The translations under genes and the position numbers were made by a program. Below the pieces are notes generated by a model, which did not search any database, was not told the DNA's origin, and was given only the letters and a program-made list of their open reading frames with translations. A stretch of DNA of 64,000 nt, taken from Gemmatimonadota bacterium. Its GTDB lineage: Bacteria; Latescibacterota; UBA2968; GCA-2709665. Shown here one piece after another: positions 1-8,536 of this stretch (the stretch's first letter is position 1; each line of letters starts with the position of its first letter). The stretch covers positions 1 through 64,000 of the forward strand of contig JAPPFJ010000004.1 of assembly GCA_028877215.1 (NCBI GenBank). Reading direction: 5' to 3'.

Positions 1-102
1 TACTCTCACAAGCTGAGGCTCAACTCATTTTAACATAGTGACTCACGTCTCCCTGCTTTTCGGGCGCCCGGGGGGAGAGGTTCCGTTCACGTCCACGAGA
101 AC

Positions 103-501
103 TTACGAATCAAGGTCAATTCCGTATGCGTCGCCAAGCTCCATGACGGGATGTTTTTCGGACATCTGGAACTTGACGAGCAACTCCCGCGCGATCATGT
201 CCCGTTCCTGCTGGTTGTCGGGCAGCGCCATATTCTCGGGCACCAGCACCCAGCCGTTGATATTCCGGTCGAAAACCGCAGGCTTCCCGTCTTCGTATCC
301 CATATGTACATCTTCCAGCCAGTTCAGGTCCCGCCAACCCATCGCCTCGATGTACCCCTTCAGGAACGGCGTCAGGAGCGCATAGTCCGGCGGCAGGTTC
401 ACGTCGTACCGGTATCCGATGTGCTGTCCGATTTCCTTCTCGCGGTCCGAGTCAAGCCCCGTGGACTTCAGGTAGTAGTTCACGTCTCTGGCTTCGTCCA
501 T
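103..501 (-). CDS. hypothetical protein, 132 aa
   Basis: I do not recognise this family. The protein is soluble and acidic, with no signal peptide or membrane segment. It is rich in Tyr and Trp, with the stretch GYIEAMGWRDLNWLEDVHMG near the middle, and its C-terminus is acidic. The ATG is preceded by AGGAGAATCCG, a good ribosome-binding site, which supports the start. It lies downstream of the glutamate-synthase-like gene on the same strand, about 110 bp away across a long purine run in the transcript, so the two may share a message. The reading is supported by the start signal and an uninterrupted frame, not by homology. Confidence 0.6.
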   Translation of the reverse strand: MDEARDVNYYLKSTGLDSDREKEIGQHIGYRYDVNLPPDYALLTPFLKGYIEAMGWRDLNWLEDVHMGYEDGKPAVFDRNINGWVLVPENMALPDNQQERDMIARELLVKFQMSEKHPVMELGDAYGIDLDS

Positions 502-562
502 CGGATTCTCCTGATTCAGTGTCCCGGAAAGTGGAGCGCAAGACCGGTGGTGCGCGTTGCGG

Positions 563-613
563 TCCTCTTCCTTCTTCCTTCTTCTTTTTTCTTTTTTCTT
601 TTTTCTTTTTTTC
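563..613. repeat. 51-nt pure pyrimidine tract with CTTTTTT heptamers
   Basis: An unbroken run of C and T on the plus strand, ending in about four tandem CTTTTTT units. On the minus strand it is a pure purine run that begins inside the stop codon of the glutamate-synthase-like gene and forms its 3' untranslated region. There is no hairpin, so it is not a classical terminator. It is a slippage-prone microsatellite and could form triplex DNA or an A-rich protein- or ribosome-binding site in the RNA. Confidence 0.75.
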
Positions 614-1976
614 AGAACCTGTTCATCTCGGGATGCCCCACCGTATAGCGGGTGCCGGCAAGCGGCACCTCAGCCATGGCGGATGCTTCCATCGTGAGCG
701 CGGCAAGGTCCTCCGGCTCCAGGGAATGGACGTCTGTCTTGCCGCAGGCCCTGGCGAACATCTGGCATTCGATGGCGAGGGTATGCAGGAAATTATACAC
801 ACGTTCCGCCGCCTCGTCCGGGTCCAGGCGGCTGCGAAGTACCGGATCCTGGGTGGCCACGCCCACCGGACACAGCCCGGTATGGCAATGATAGCAGGAT
901 CCCGCAGGCACGCCCACCGTTCCCTCGTAGTCCGCCTCCGGAATATCCTTGTTGCAATTCAGCGCCACCATCGCCGCGGTGCCGATGGCCACCGCGTCGG
1001 CTCCAAGAGCGAGCGCCTTGGCCACGTCGGCTCCGTTGCGAATGCCTCCCGCATAGACGAGCGTAATCTCCCCGGTCTTGCCAACGTCGTCCAGCGCCTT
1101 TCTGGCCTGCCTGATGGCCGCGATACCCGGCACGCCCGTCTCCTCGGTAGCCAGGTGGGGGCCCGCCCCGGTAGAACCTTCCATCCCGTCCATGTATATG
1201 CTGTCGGGGCCGGTCTTGGCCGCCATCCTCACATCGTCGTAGACCCGCGCCGCGCCGAGCTTCAGCTGGATGGGTATCTGCCAGTTGGTGGCTTCGCGAA
1301 TCTCCTCGATCTTCAGGGCCAGATCGTCGGGACCCAGCCAATCCGGGTGCCTGGCCGGCGAACGCTGGTCGATCCCCGCCGGCAACGAGCGCATTTCAGC
1401 CACCTGGTCCGTCACCTTCTGGCCCATCAGGTGCCCGCCGAGGCCCACCTTGCACCCCTGGCCGATGAAAAACTCCACGCCGTCGGCAAGACGCATGTGG
1501 TGCGGATTGAACCCGTAGCGGGACTGAATGCACTGGTACAGCCACTTCTCCGAATACCGGCGTTCGTCGGGCAGCATTCCGCCTTCTCCGGAACAGGTTG
1601 CCGTGCCCGCCATTGTGGCCCCTCTGGCCAGCGCCACCTTCGCTTCGTAAGACAACGCACCGAAACTCATCCCCGTGATGTAAATGGGAATATCCAGCAC
1701 CAGCGGCCGTTCGGCCATCGGCCCAAGCACCGTCCTGGTTTCGCATTTCTCGCGGTACCCCTCGATGACGAACCGGGTGAGCGTGCCCGGCAGAAACGTC
1801 AGGTCGTCCCACGACGGGATCTCTTTGAAAAGCGCCATGCCGCGCATACGGTACCGACCGAGATTCGACTTGATGTGTATATCGTCGATCACATGAGGCG
1901 GAAACATGAAATTCTTGCCCAGGACCTGCGGATTCCGGTCGGTCCCTGCATTGCCGTTGTCCGAATGTGGTTCCAT
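612..1976 (-). CDS. FMN-binding glutamate synthase domain protein
   Basis: A stand-alone glutamate-synthase (GltS) FMN/Fe-S domain of 454 aa, much shorter than full GltB (about 1500 aa) and without the glutaminase domain. Visible features are the ITGMSFGALSYEAKVALARG segment (about residues 98-117), the TIM-barrel strands with YMDGMEGSTGAGPH and YAGGIRNGADVAKALALGAD (FMN phosphate binding), and a cysteine cluster CYHCHTGLCPVGVATQ (about 365-380) in the place of the 3Fe-4S site. Family members occur as archaeal-type glutamate synthases or as uncharacterised FMN oxidoreductases, and the physiological substrate here cannot be told. The start is supported by CAGGAGTG upstream of the ATG. It ends at the pyrimidine tract. 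Confidence 0.85.
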   Translation of the reverse strand: MEPHSDNGNAGTDRNPQVLGKNFMFPPHVIDDIHIKSNLGRYRMRGMALFKEIPSWDDLTFLPGTLTRFVIEGYREKCETRTVLGPMAERPLVLDIPIYITGMSFGALSYEAKVALARGATMAGTATCSGEGGMLPDERRYSEKWLYQCIQSRYGFNPHHMRLADGVEFFIGQGCKVGLGGHLMGQKVTDQVAEMRSLPAGIDQRSPARHPDWLGPDDLALKIEEIREATNWQIPIQLKLGAARVYDDVRMAAKTGPDSIYMDGMEGSTGAGPHLATEETGVPGIAAIRQARKALDDVGKTGEITLVYAGGIRNGADVAKALALGADAVAIGTAAMVALNCNKDIPEADYEGTVGVPAGSCYHCHTGLCPVGVATQDPVLRSRLDPDEAAERVYNFLHTLAIECQMFARACGKTDVHSLEPEDLAALTMEASAMAEVPLAGTRYTVGHPEMNRF

Positions 1977-2241
1977 TACGTATCACTCCTGATTTTGCAA
2001 ACCGGGCTGACCCCTTCACCCGGGGCGACGCTCCGACTGGCAGGCGTTCCTGTGATTCGCGTTCATTTATGGATGGGATTTTGCCAGATAATACGGAAAG
2101 GACGCGGGATCTCAAAGGAGGAAACAGTACGGGGGCGAATCGGGATGGGGGCGGAGCCTCGGGTCAATGCAGGATCATCGAGTGGGGGTTTGGATCGACA
2201 TCGATAGGCGATTCCGGGCAATCAGCGCCGGAACCGGAGGC

Positions 2242-2973
2242 TCAGTCGGCCTTCACCGAGACGTAGAGTCCCCGGCCCGGCATCAGACCGTTTTCGTCGT
2301 AACTCGACGACAGACCGGCATGCGCCATAATCTCGAGAAATCTCTCCCTGTCGAACAGGGCCATCTCGTGGGTGTCGCGGAAATACCGGGTCCCCTTTTT
2401 CGTAGAAAGGAGAAAATGAAAATCGAGGACAGCCACGTTTCCGCGGCGGCGACTCACGTTGTGCCTGGAGATCTTTACGCCGTCGGCTTCAAGCGTGCCT
2501 CCGTGGATCGATCCTGAAACGAACGTCTCTTTCGTGAAAAAGGGCTCGATAATCAGAATGCCGCCAGGTTTCAGATGTCTTGCAAAACAGGCGATCGTCC
2601 GTTTCAGGTTCCGGTACGTCCTGACGTAGGCGATTGAACTGAACAGACAGATGATCGCGTCAAAGCGACGCTTGAGATTGAAGGACGTCATGTCCCGGGA
2701 CAGAAATGTGACACCGGGTATTTTTCTGCGGGCTGCCTTCAACATTTCCCGATTCAGATCCATGCCGGTGATATCGTAGTGGTCCCGCAGATATCGGGTA
2801 TGCCCCCCGGTCCCGCACGCAACGTCCAGCAGTGTGTTGCCGTGCGACAAACGGTGCGTCCGGATCAGTTGATGGACCCGCTCTGACTCGGTCCGATAGT
2901 CCTTCCACTGATACATGACGTCGTAAAACGGCGCCAGCTCGGCCCACATCTTTTCGGTTTCATTAAGCGCCAA
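2242..2973 (-). CDS. class I SAM-dependent methyltransferase
   Basis: About 243 aa. The SAM-binding motif I is LLDVACGTGGHTRYL, followed by the acidic motif II (ITGMDLNREML) and a motif IV-like IICLFSSIAYV, so it is a Rossmann-fold methyltransferase of the Methyltransf_11/25 type. The N-terminal WAELAPFYDVMYQWKDY is typical of this group. The substrate is unknown. The TTG start chosen has GGGAGG five bases upstream; an ATG at 2949 is the alternative. It lies 50 bp downstream of outer-membrane protein 1 on the same strand and may be cotranscribed with it. Confidence 0.8.
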   Translation of the reverse strand: MALNETEKMWAELAPFYDVMYQWKDYRTESERVHQLIRTHRLSHGNTLLDVACGTGGHTRYLRDHYDITGMDLNREMLKAARRKIPGVTFLSRDMTSFNLKRRFDAIICLFSSIAYVRTYRNLKRTIACFARHLKPGGILIIEPFFTKETFVSGSIHGGTLEADGVKISRHNVSRRRGNVAVLDFHFLLSTKKGTRYFRDTHEMALFDRERFLEIMAHAGLSSSYDENGLMPGRGLYVSVKAD

Positions 2974-3023
2974 CCCGGCCTCCCGCAATTTGACGATATC
3001 ACGCGGTGCAGCCGTTCCCGCTG

Positions 3024-3998
3024 CTACCGTGCGAAAAAGTGATACGTGGCGCCCACGTGGAGCTGATAATTGGAAGTCAGCTGGCTCTCATTCACATTCT
3101 GGTAAACAGGAAGTGGCAATCTCGCTTCCAGGCTCAGATTCTCCATCGCCCGTACGCCCAGCTTTGGCGCAAGATAAACCCAGGTGCCCCCACGTTTTCG
3201 GGCGATCTTTCCATATTGGAAAAAATCGCGGGCCGTGTGAACGTGGTTCAGGCTGAGACCCGCAATGAGCTTGTCCCCGTGGAGATAATCCATGGAAAAG
3301 ATGCCTTGAAACTCGTTTCCGTATTTGTATCCGTATACATTCTCGCGGGAAATAATGCGGGTGAATAGCATACCGGAGAAGAACAGGTTGTCGAACGAGC
3401 GCGAAAGACTGACAGAGAGAATGGGGTCCATGCTGCCGGAACCCACCTGCAGCAGATCGGCGAACCGCTCGCCGTACTCATCGACCGCGTGGGTCGACCC
3501 GTTCGCGAGCTTGACGCCTGCCGAAAAAAGAAGCCCGGGCAACGCTTCCGGCAGAGGCGGAGCAAAGTTCAACATCAGAACGACGTCGCCGAGACCGGCG
3601 GCGTGCCGGACGTACTCGCCGCCCAGATACTGGTTGTCGTACTGACCTGGAAGGAGAATTTTATCGTTGGTTATGGAACGAAACGGAAGCACCACGGCGG
3701 CGCCGAACCATTCCGTGACCCCGTAACTTGCGAATACGGATACCGTTGACATGCTGGTCACTTCCTGGTTGATGTTGGGTATCGGTCCGGTACCGAACTT
3801 CGCATCGCCCAGATACTCGTATTCGTAATTCATGCTCAGAACCAGAAGGTCCTTCGAAATCAGACTGCCCTGCAGCATTCTCCCGCCCGGGAGCACGGGG
3901 CGGCGTCAACTCACGCCCGGCTGCGCCAGTACGAGCTGGTCCGTGAGAATCAGTTGGGCGAACAGAATCATCGGGAAAACCGGCAACGCGCGTCTCAT
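3024..3998 (-). CDS. outer-membrane beta-barrel protein 1, in-frame TGA at codon 31
   Basis: The start at 3998 (ATG, with GGAGG upstream) gives a clean signal peptide ending LTDQLVLAQPGVS. An in-frame TGA follows (3906-3908), then the frame continues for 293 codons as an outer-membrane barrel: alternating strands with aromatic residues and a terminal YHFFAR. The body resembles the phenol-degradation MetA/transporter group, in which cysteines commonly follow the signal peptide. TGA may therefore encode selenocysteine, or the gene may be disrupted. A GTG at 3896 opens the frame without the TGA but gives no signal peptide. A 6-bp GC hairpin with a 9-nt loop lies two bases after the TGA. The TlpA-like gene lies upstream, across repeat A1. 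Confidence 0.65.
3883..3903 (-). other. hairpin directly after the in-frame TGA (possible SECIS-like element)
   Basis: In the transcript, CCGCCC pairs with GGGCGG around a nine-base loop whose second base is G. The stem begins two nucleotides after the TGA of outer-membrane protein 1. Bacterial SECIS hairpins follow the UGA and carry a G in the first two loop positions, so the shape is suggestive. The loop is nearer to the UGA than in the well-studied E. coli elements, and GC-rich DNA makes such stems by chance. Confidence 0.3.
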
Positions 3999-4033
3999 GG
4001 TCGTGGATCCTCCAGCGACGTTATTTGCAGCTG

Positions 4034-4196
4034 GTGTTCTGTCCCGGAAATAAGTTGCCTGAATTCGACCGCAGAGTCGCCTGGATCGCAAGGCGCCCGA
4101 GCGCAGTCGACCTGCGTAAGGTCGGCGAGCGAGGGGAACGTAGCGAGACGGGATGAATCGGCGGCCGAATGGTGAGGAATTTTTGGGACAGGACAC
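4034..4196 (+). repeat. repeat A1: 163-bp element with terminal inverted repeats
   Basis: One of two near-identical 163-bp copies; the other is A2 at 34211-34373 in inverse orientation, and a deleted copy is A3 at 28880-28935. The left end is GTGTTCTGTCCCGGAAAT. The right end read inward is GTGTCCTGTCCCAAAAATT, so the ends form an imperfect inverted repeat of about 18 bp. There is no coding capacity. Its right end touches the stop codon of the TlpA-like gene. No clear target-site duplication was seen. It looks like a non-autonomous (MITE-like) element. Confidence 0.85.
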
Positions 4197-4699
4197 TAGC
4201 CTTTCAATGACTTTTCCAGAATTTTCCTGTATGTCCGAAACGAACGGTAACCCGAAAAAAGGACCTCGCCACGGGCATTGACAATGACAACCGTGGGCGT
4301 CAAACGCGTCTCGAAGGCTTCGAACACCCGGCCATCCGCATCAATGTAGCTGTGCAGCGTTTCCTTCCTGTCCACGAAGAAGGTCTGAATTTCCTCCGCG
4401 CTGTTCTTCCAGGCAATGCCGAAGACCTGGACCCTGTCGCCGAATTTCTTCCTCAACTTGAAGACGTTCTTCAAGTCCTTCTTGCAGGTCTTGCACCAGG
4501 TTGCCCACAAATAGACGAAGGATGGCTTGCCTTCGCAGACGTCGGCAAGATTCAGCGTATCTCCTTCCATCGTGACAACCTGCACACGCGGCACGGGACG
4601 GGGCTTGTCGCGTCCGGCTGCCGCGACGTCGGTAAAACAACCGATCAGACCCGCACCCAGCACGATACCGGCGATACGCAGCAGATTCGTTCCACACAT
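4196..4699 (-). CDS. TlpA-like thioredoxin-fold protein, exported
   Basis: 167 aa. An N-terminal hydrophobic segment (LLRIAGIVLGAGLIGCFTDVAAA) acts as a signal peptide, possibly a lipoprotein signal around LIGC. The thioredoxin domain has YLWATWCKTCKKDLKNV, giving the active-site motif CKTC, and a cis-Pro region TRLTPTVVIVNARGEVLF. It is predicted to be a periplasmic thiol-disulfide oxidoreductase of the TlpA/ResA group. It sits between an NHL-repeat lipoprotein and outer-membrane protein 1 on one strand. A second TlpA-type gene sits next to outer-membrane protein 2, so the pairing recurs. Its stop codon overlaps the end of repeat A1. Confidence 0.8.
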   Translation of the reverse strand: MCGTNLLRIAGIVLGAGLIGCFTDVAAAGRDKPRPVPRVQVVTMEGDTLNLADVCEGKPSFVYLWATWCKTCKKDLKNVFKLRKKFGDRVQVFGIAWKNSAEEIQTFFVDRKETLHSYIDADGRVFEAFETRLTPTVVIVNARGEVLFSGYRSFRTYRKILEKSLKG

Positions 4700-4764
4700 A
4701 GACGAACCCTCGAGAGACGTTATCGAATCCCGAACATCATGTTTCCCGCATGCCGGCCGGGAGA

Positions 4765-5958
4765 TCATCGTTCGGCGATATGCTTGTACACCAGGCGGAT
4801 CCGATGGTTGAAGGTGTCTGCGATGTACAGATTCTCGTCCTGATCGAGCGCGACCCCATACGGACTCCTGAGTTTTCCCCACCGGGGATGGTCGCTGTCG
4901 CCCTTGAAACCCGGCTCGCCGCACCGGCCTGCAAGCGTGGTGATTGTCCCCTCCGTATCCACCTTCCGGATACAATGGTTGCCTGTGTCAGCAATATACA
5001 GGTTGCCCTCCGCGTCGACGGCCACGTCGCTCGGGCGCGACAGGCTGGCCTGGGTTGCCGGCCCGCCGTCTCCGGAGTACGTACCGGCGGTTGCGCCAAT
5101 ACTGCCGCCGCCGGCCACTGTGTTGATCCTGCCGCTGGTATCCACCATGCGTATCCGGTTGTTGAACGTATCGGCGATATAAAGGTTGCCCCGGCCATCC
5201 ATCGTGATCCGGCCGGCAGGCTGCGCGGCGTCACCCGTGGGCGCATACAGGTCGGCCAGGGTCGCAGGACCGCCGTCCCCGGAAAACCCCTCCCGTCCGG
5301 TGCCCGCGACGGTAGAGATGATTCCGTTCAGATCAACCCTTCGAATGCGGAGGTTTCCCTGATCGGAGATATACATGCGGCCGGACGGATCGAAAACCGT
5401 GGAGCTCGGCAGATTCAGAGAGGCATCCAGAGCGGGGCCGCCATCGCCCCTGAACCCGCGATCGCCCCGGCCGGCGATGGGTTCGACGCGGCGCGAGGTA
5501 GCGTCGTATCGCAGGATCCTTGAGTTCTGCCAGGCCGACAGGATCAACCGCCCCTGCGGATCGAACGAAATATGAGCCGGATGATCAACGCCTACTTCGA
5601 GCGCGGAACCCGCAGGCGCCGCGCCCGGTTCGCCGTTGCCGATCAGAGGGCGCAAGGTTCCGTTGTCGATCACGACAACCCGATTGTTGTTCCAGTCCAG
5701 AATGTACGTCCGGCCGTCGGGGCCAACGGCCATATCCTGGGGGAAATATAATTCCGATTCGAGAGGACCCGATCCGGAGGCACTCCTCCCCGGATCTCCG
5801 GTGCCGGCGATGGTGATCATGATTCCATAGGGCAACCCGGGATACGCTTCGTAGAGATCATCGTCCACGGTGGGCGGCGTCTTCCCGCAGGCAGCCACGG
5901 CCACGGACACCCAGACCACGAACGCGAGCCGAATTCTTACTTGTTTCAGTAATTTCAT
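4765..5958 (-). CDS. NHL-repeat beta-propeller lipoprotein
   Basis: 397 aa from ATG 5958. The N-terminus MKLLKQVRIRLAFVVWVSVAVAACGK carries a signal-peptidase II lipobox (VAAC), so it is a lipoprotein. The rest is a propeller of NHL repeats. Repeated units contain GDGGPA and patterns such as DxxGNLYIADTGNHCIRKVD and NGIISTVAGTG. NHL propellers bind ligands or carry lyase activity; no catalytic function can be read here. It is followed after about 65 bp by the TlpA-like gene. The predicted promoter places the start of transcription almost at the ATG, so the message may be leaderless. Confidence 0.85.
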   Translation of the reverse strand: MKLLKQVRIRLAFVVWVSVAVAACGKTPPTVDDDLYEAYPGLPYGIMITIAGTGDPGRSASGSGPLESELYFPQDMAVGPDGRTYILDWNNNRVVVIDNGTLRPLIGNGEPGAAPAGSALEVGVDHPAHISFDPQGRLILSAWQNSRILRYDATSRRVEPIAGRGDRGFRGDGGPALDASLNLPSSTVFDPSGRMYISDQGNLRIRRVDLNGIISTVAGTGREGFSGDGGPATLADLYAPTGDAAQPAGRITMDGRGNLYIADTFNNRIRMVDTSGRINTVAGGGSIGATAGTYSGDGGPATQASLSRPSDVAVDAEGNLYIADTGNHCIRKVDTEGTITTLAGRCGEPGFKGDSDHPRWGKLRSPYGVALDQDENLYIADTFNHRIRLVYKHIAER

Positions 5959-5965
5959 CCTTGTA

Positions 5966-5994
5966 AAAATAGGAATAAGCCAGCCGCGATTCAA
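5966..5994 (-). promoter_or_regulatory. predicted promoter of the NHL-TlpA-OMP1 genes
   Basis: TTGAAT, 17 bp, then TATTTT on the minus strand. The -10 box ends eight bases before the ATG of the NHL lipoprotein gene, leaving essentially no 5' leader. Confidence 0.45.
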
Positions 5995-6084
5995 CCCTGA
6001 AGTTGTTTCAGTTGCCGGAATCCCGCACGACAGCGCAATTCCTGAACCTCGCGGTAAACCGTCCACGGACGATCGTTCAGACGG

Positions 6085-6975
6085 TCACCGTCCGTCTTCC
6101 GCAAACGCCCGATAGTACGCCAGGGGCTGGGACAGGGCCTCATCGACCTCCGTCAACGCCAGCCGCATCCGGACCGTGCGACTGCTGCCCGGCACCAGGT
6201 CGTCGCCGAACAGCGAGAAATCGAACGCGCTGTAATCCGTCATTCGATCGGCTTCGTCTTCAACGTGGTAGCGCGTGCTGATCGCATAGCAGTCCGCCTC
6301 CGTCGACATCAACACAACGCCCAGACGATTCCCGGCGTCGGTCAGGAACGAGAAGGGATAGCCATAGTACCGGACCGGGCACATCTGCACGGTAGGCGAG
6401 TTGCTCTCACTGCGGTTCCACCGTCCGTCGACGCAGCGCCTCGCGGCGTGCGGGTCCCTCGGAAACACGATGACGGTCCCGCGAAAGGCGTCATTCACCA
6501 TGGGAACAACCATCTCAGGGGCCTCGCTCGCCCGGCCGTACCGGCTTCCGTGCAGATAAATGTGAGGCCGCAGGGTCTTGTCGAAATAATTCGAAAGGAA
6601 GAGCTCATATCCTGCATAGGTCCCTTCGCACGCTACCCGTATCGTCAAGTCGATACAATTCGGCTCTACCACCTCGTAGCGGGCGGTCAGCGCGCCCTGA
6701 TGCGTTTCGGTAACGGGCCAGTGTATTTCAATGGCGCTGTCCCGGACGTCGATGGTCCGGTCCATCAGACGCGGTTGATCCAGACCCTGGTGAACCGCGA
6801 ACAACCGGAACAGGTTCAACGCGGAATATTTCGGATGGATCACCTGCCTCCCGGTGACTTTGTCCGTTAGCGTCCACACCCCGTGATAGTCTCCGGACGC
6901 GCGGATTTCGCCGGTCATCGCCTCGGTTTCGAAACGATAGGTGTCGGCAGCCGGACGATATGCGAACTCGGCCAT
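6085..6975 (-). CDS. hypothetical protein, 296 aa
   Basis: There is no signal peptide and no domain that I can name with confidence. The sequence is beta-rich, with sections such as YGYPFSFLTDAGNRLGVVLMST and FSLFGDDLVPGSSRTVRMRL that suggest a large beta-sandwich similar to sugar-binding or mutarotase-like folds; this is inference only. The ATG at 6975 lies 23 bases after the stop of the ceramidase-like gene, so the two are very probably cotranscribed. It is the last gene of a run of catabolic hydrolase-type genes. Confidence 0.7.
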   Translation of the reverse strand: MAEFAYRPAADTYRFETEAMTGEIRASGDYHGVWTLTDKVTGRQVIHPKYSALNLFRLFAVHQGLDQPRLMDRTIDVRDSAIEIHWPVTETHQGALTARYEVVEPNCIDLTIRVACEGTYAGYELFLSNYFDKTLRPHIYLHGSRYGRASEAPEMVVPMVNDAFRGTVIVFPRDPHAARRCVDGRWNRSESNSPTVQMCPVRYYGYPFSFLTDAGNRLGVVLMSTEADCYAISTRYHVEDEADRMTDYSAFDFSLFGDDLVPGSSRTVRMRLALTEVDEALSQPLAYYRAFAEDGR

Positions 6976-6997
6976 TTTCACTCCCCCGTCCTGGAAT

Positions 6998-8446
6998 CTA
7001 TTCGGCGGTGATCTCTTCAATTCGTTCCGCGATCGCTCCGGTCAGGATCTCCAGACAGCCGGGCGCGAGACTCGACGGCTCCTCCTGGTAGAGTCCCTTG
7101 CCGTACGCGTCTTTCCGCAGCAGGTAAGCGACCTGCACGTTGCCCGCCAGAGGAGAAACCAGAATCGCGAACCCGGGAAACCGCCGGCGCAGCGCCACCT
7201 GGAGATCGCTGTAGGGTTCCCCGCCGCAGGTCACCCAGATGGCATCTCCCATCCGATATGCGGAGAATCGATACGGGTATGTCTCGCCCGGCGGCAGGTT
7301 CGCAATCCGCGCCAGCCATCTCCTGGCCCGCTCCGCCCTTGCGCCGCAGGTTCGCGCCTCCACGGCGTCTCCGGCGGAATCGGCCGCTCGTTCGGCTTCC
7401 GACCACCGCGCCAGCTCATCCTGGAGCGTTTCAGGGTCCTGGCGTTTTTTCATCGGCAGATCCACGGAATACACACCTCCGGAAAAAACGGAGACCTCCC
7501 GCAGACGATCCCTGCCGAATGCCGCGTGCGCCCACGTGCCGATGGTGGCGCCCGAGATTATGGGACCCCGGTATTCGAAGTCCGTGCCCGGCGGCCCCAT
7601 CGACATCAGAGCGGAAAGCGCTGCAAACCCGAGCTGGCGTCCGTTCTTCTCCGCGACGTCGAGGTCCCCCACGAATCCGTCTTTCGGACCCAGGTCTCCG
7701 CAGGGCGCCAGCGCGAACGTGCAGGGCGCCCCGGTAACCCGCTCGACTTCGCCGCGCATCGCACCCACGTAGTCCGGGCTGATCAGGGTATTCTCCCATG
7801 CAAGCGTGGTCGGGTGGCAGGCATAGTTCACCACCGTCGCCACGGCCCTGCCGTCTCCGTCGCACAGCCGGCCCACCAGCAGGGTATCGTCCCCGTCACC
7901 CTCCGGATTGTATCCGCAGACGAAACCTCCGAACGCGTCATCCCGATAGTCCCTGTCCGCCGCCATGTTGCAATGACCGGAGGCAAAGGTGATCAACGCC
8001 TCCCCCATCCCCGATATCGCCTCCCCGCAAGCCTTCGCCAGCTTATTTCCCACCTCTTTCAGAAACGGCTCGATCAGCTCGCCTCCGGGCATGACGAATC
8101 GATCCGGCGCGTACCATCCGGAAGCGTGGGTGTGGGAGAACGTCACGTCCACCCGTTCAGGACCCACGCCCGCGGCGTCGCCGAGCGACGTCACCAGCGC
8201 CGTATACTGCCGGGCGACAAGGCCGACCAGATCCAGATGCGCGCGAACCAGCCGAATTTCTCCCGGTGCGTCCACCGACCCGAAAACCAGCACGTCGCCC
8301 AGAATCGGACGGTGAACGCCGGTGGCCCTGTCGTGCCTGGCCGCGCCCCACATGCGATGGTAGATCCCCACCGGCGGCGTAATATCCACACGCGAAAAGC
8401 CAAAGCGCACGCGGGAGGTCGGCGCGCGCTCCTTTCTCCTTACCAT
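6998..8446 (-). CDS. neutral/alkaline ceramidase-like amidase
   Basis: 482 aa with the hallmarks of the neutral/alkaline non-lysosomal ceramidase N-terminal domain: FGFSRVDITPPVGI at the start, VTFSHTHASG (zinc-binding His-x-His) near residue 105, and NYACHPTTLA near 215, which supplies another histidine. It lacks the C-terminal domain of full ceramidases and no signal peptide is visible, so a cytoplasmic amidase of unknown substrate is likely. The chosen ATG has GGGGAG nine bases upstream. It lies in a same-strand run with phyH, GH43-like and deacylase genes. Confidence 0.85.
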   Translation of the reverse strand: MVRRKERAPTSRVRFGFSRVDITPPVGIYHRMWGAARHDRATGVHRPILGDVLVFGSVDAPGEIRLVRAHLDLVGLVARQYTALVTSLGDAAGVGPERVDVTFSHTHASGWYAPDRFVMPGGELIEPFLKEVGNKLAKACGEAISGMGEALITFASGHCNMAADRDYRDDAFGGFVCGYNPEGDGDDTLLVGRLCDGDGRAVATVVNYACHPTTLAWENTLISPDYVGAMRGEVERVTGAPCTFALAPCGDLGPKDGFVGDLDVAEKNGRQLGFAALSALMSMGPPGTDFEYRGPIISGATIGTWAHAAFGRDRLREVSVFSGGVYSVDLPMKKRQDPETLQDELARWSEAERAADSAGDAVEARTCGARAERARRWLARIANLPPGETYPYRFSAYRMGDAIWVTCGGEPYSDLQVALRRRFPGFAILVSPLAGNVQVAYLLRKDAYGKGLYQEEPSSLAPGCLEILTGAIAERIEEITAE

Positions 8447-8536
8447 GCAGAACATCTCCCCATCAACTGTGACGGATGTAAACCTGTCTCCTGCGTGCGC
8501 CAGCGTCCACGCTCAGACCGTCGCCGTCTTCGGCCG

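Noticed and set aside
2101..2130. AAAGGAGG on the plus strand in the gap 1977-2241
   Set aside because: No start codon at suitable distance opens a convincing reading frame; the gap holds no recognised gene.
519..2207. Long plus-strand open frame opposite the glutamate-synthase-like gene
   Set aside because: It is the antisense of a well-supported gene; composition is Arg/His/Pro rich with no family motifs.
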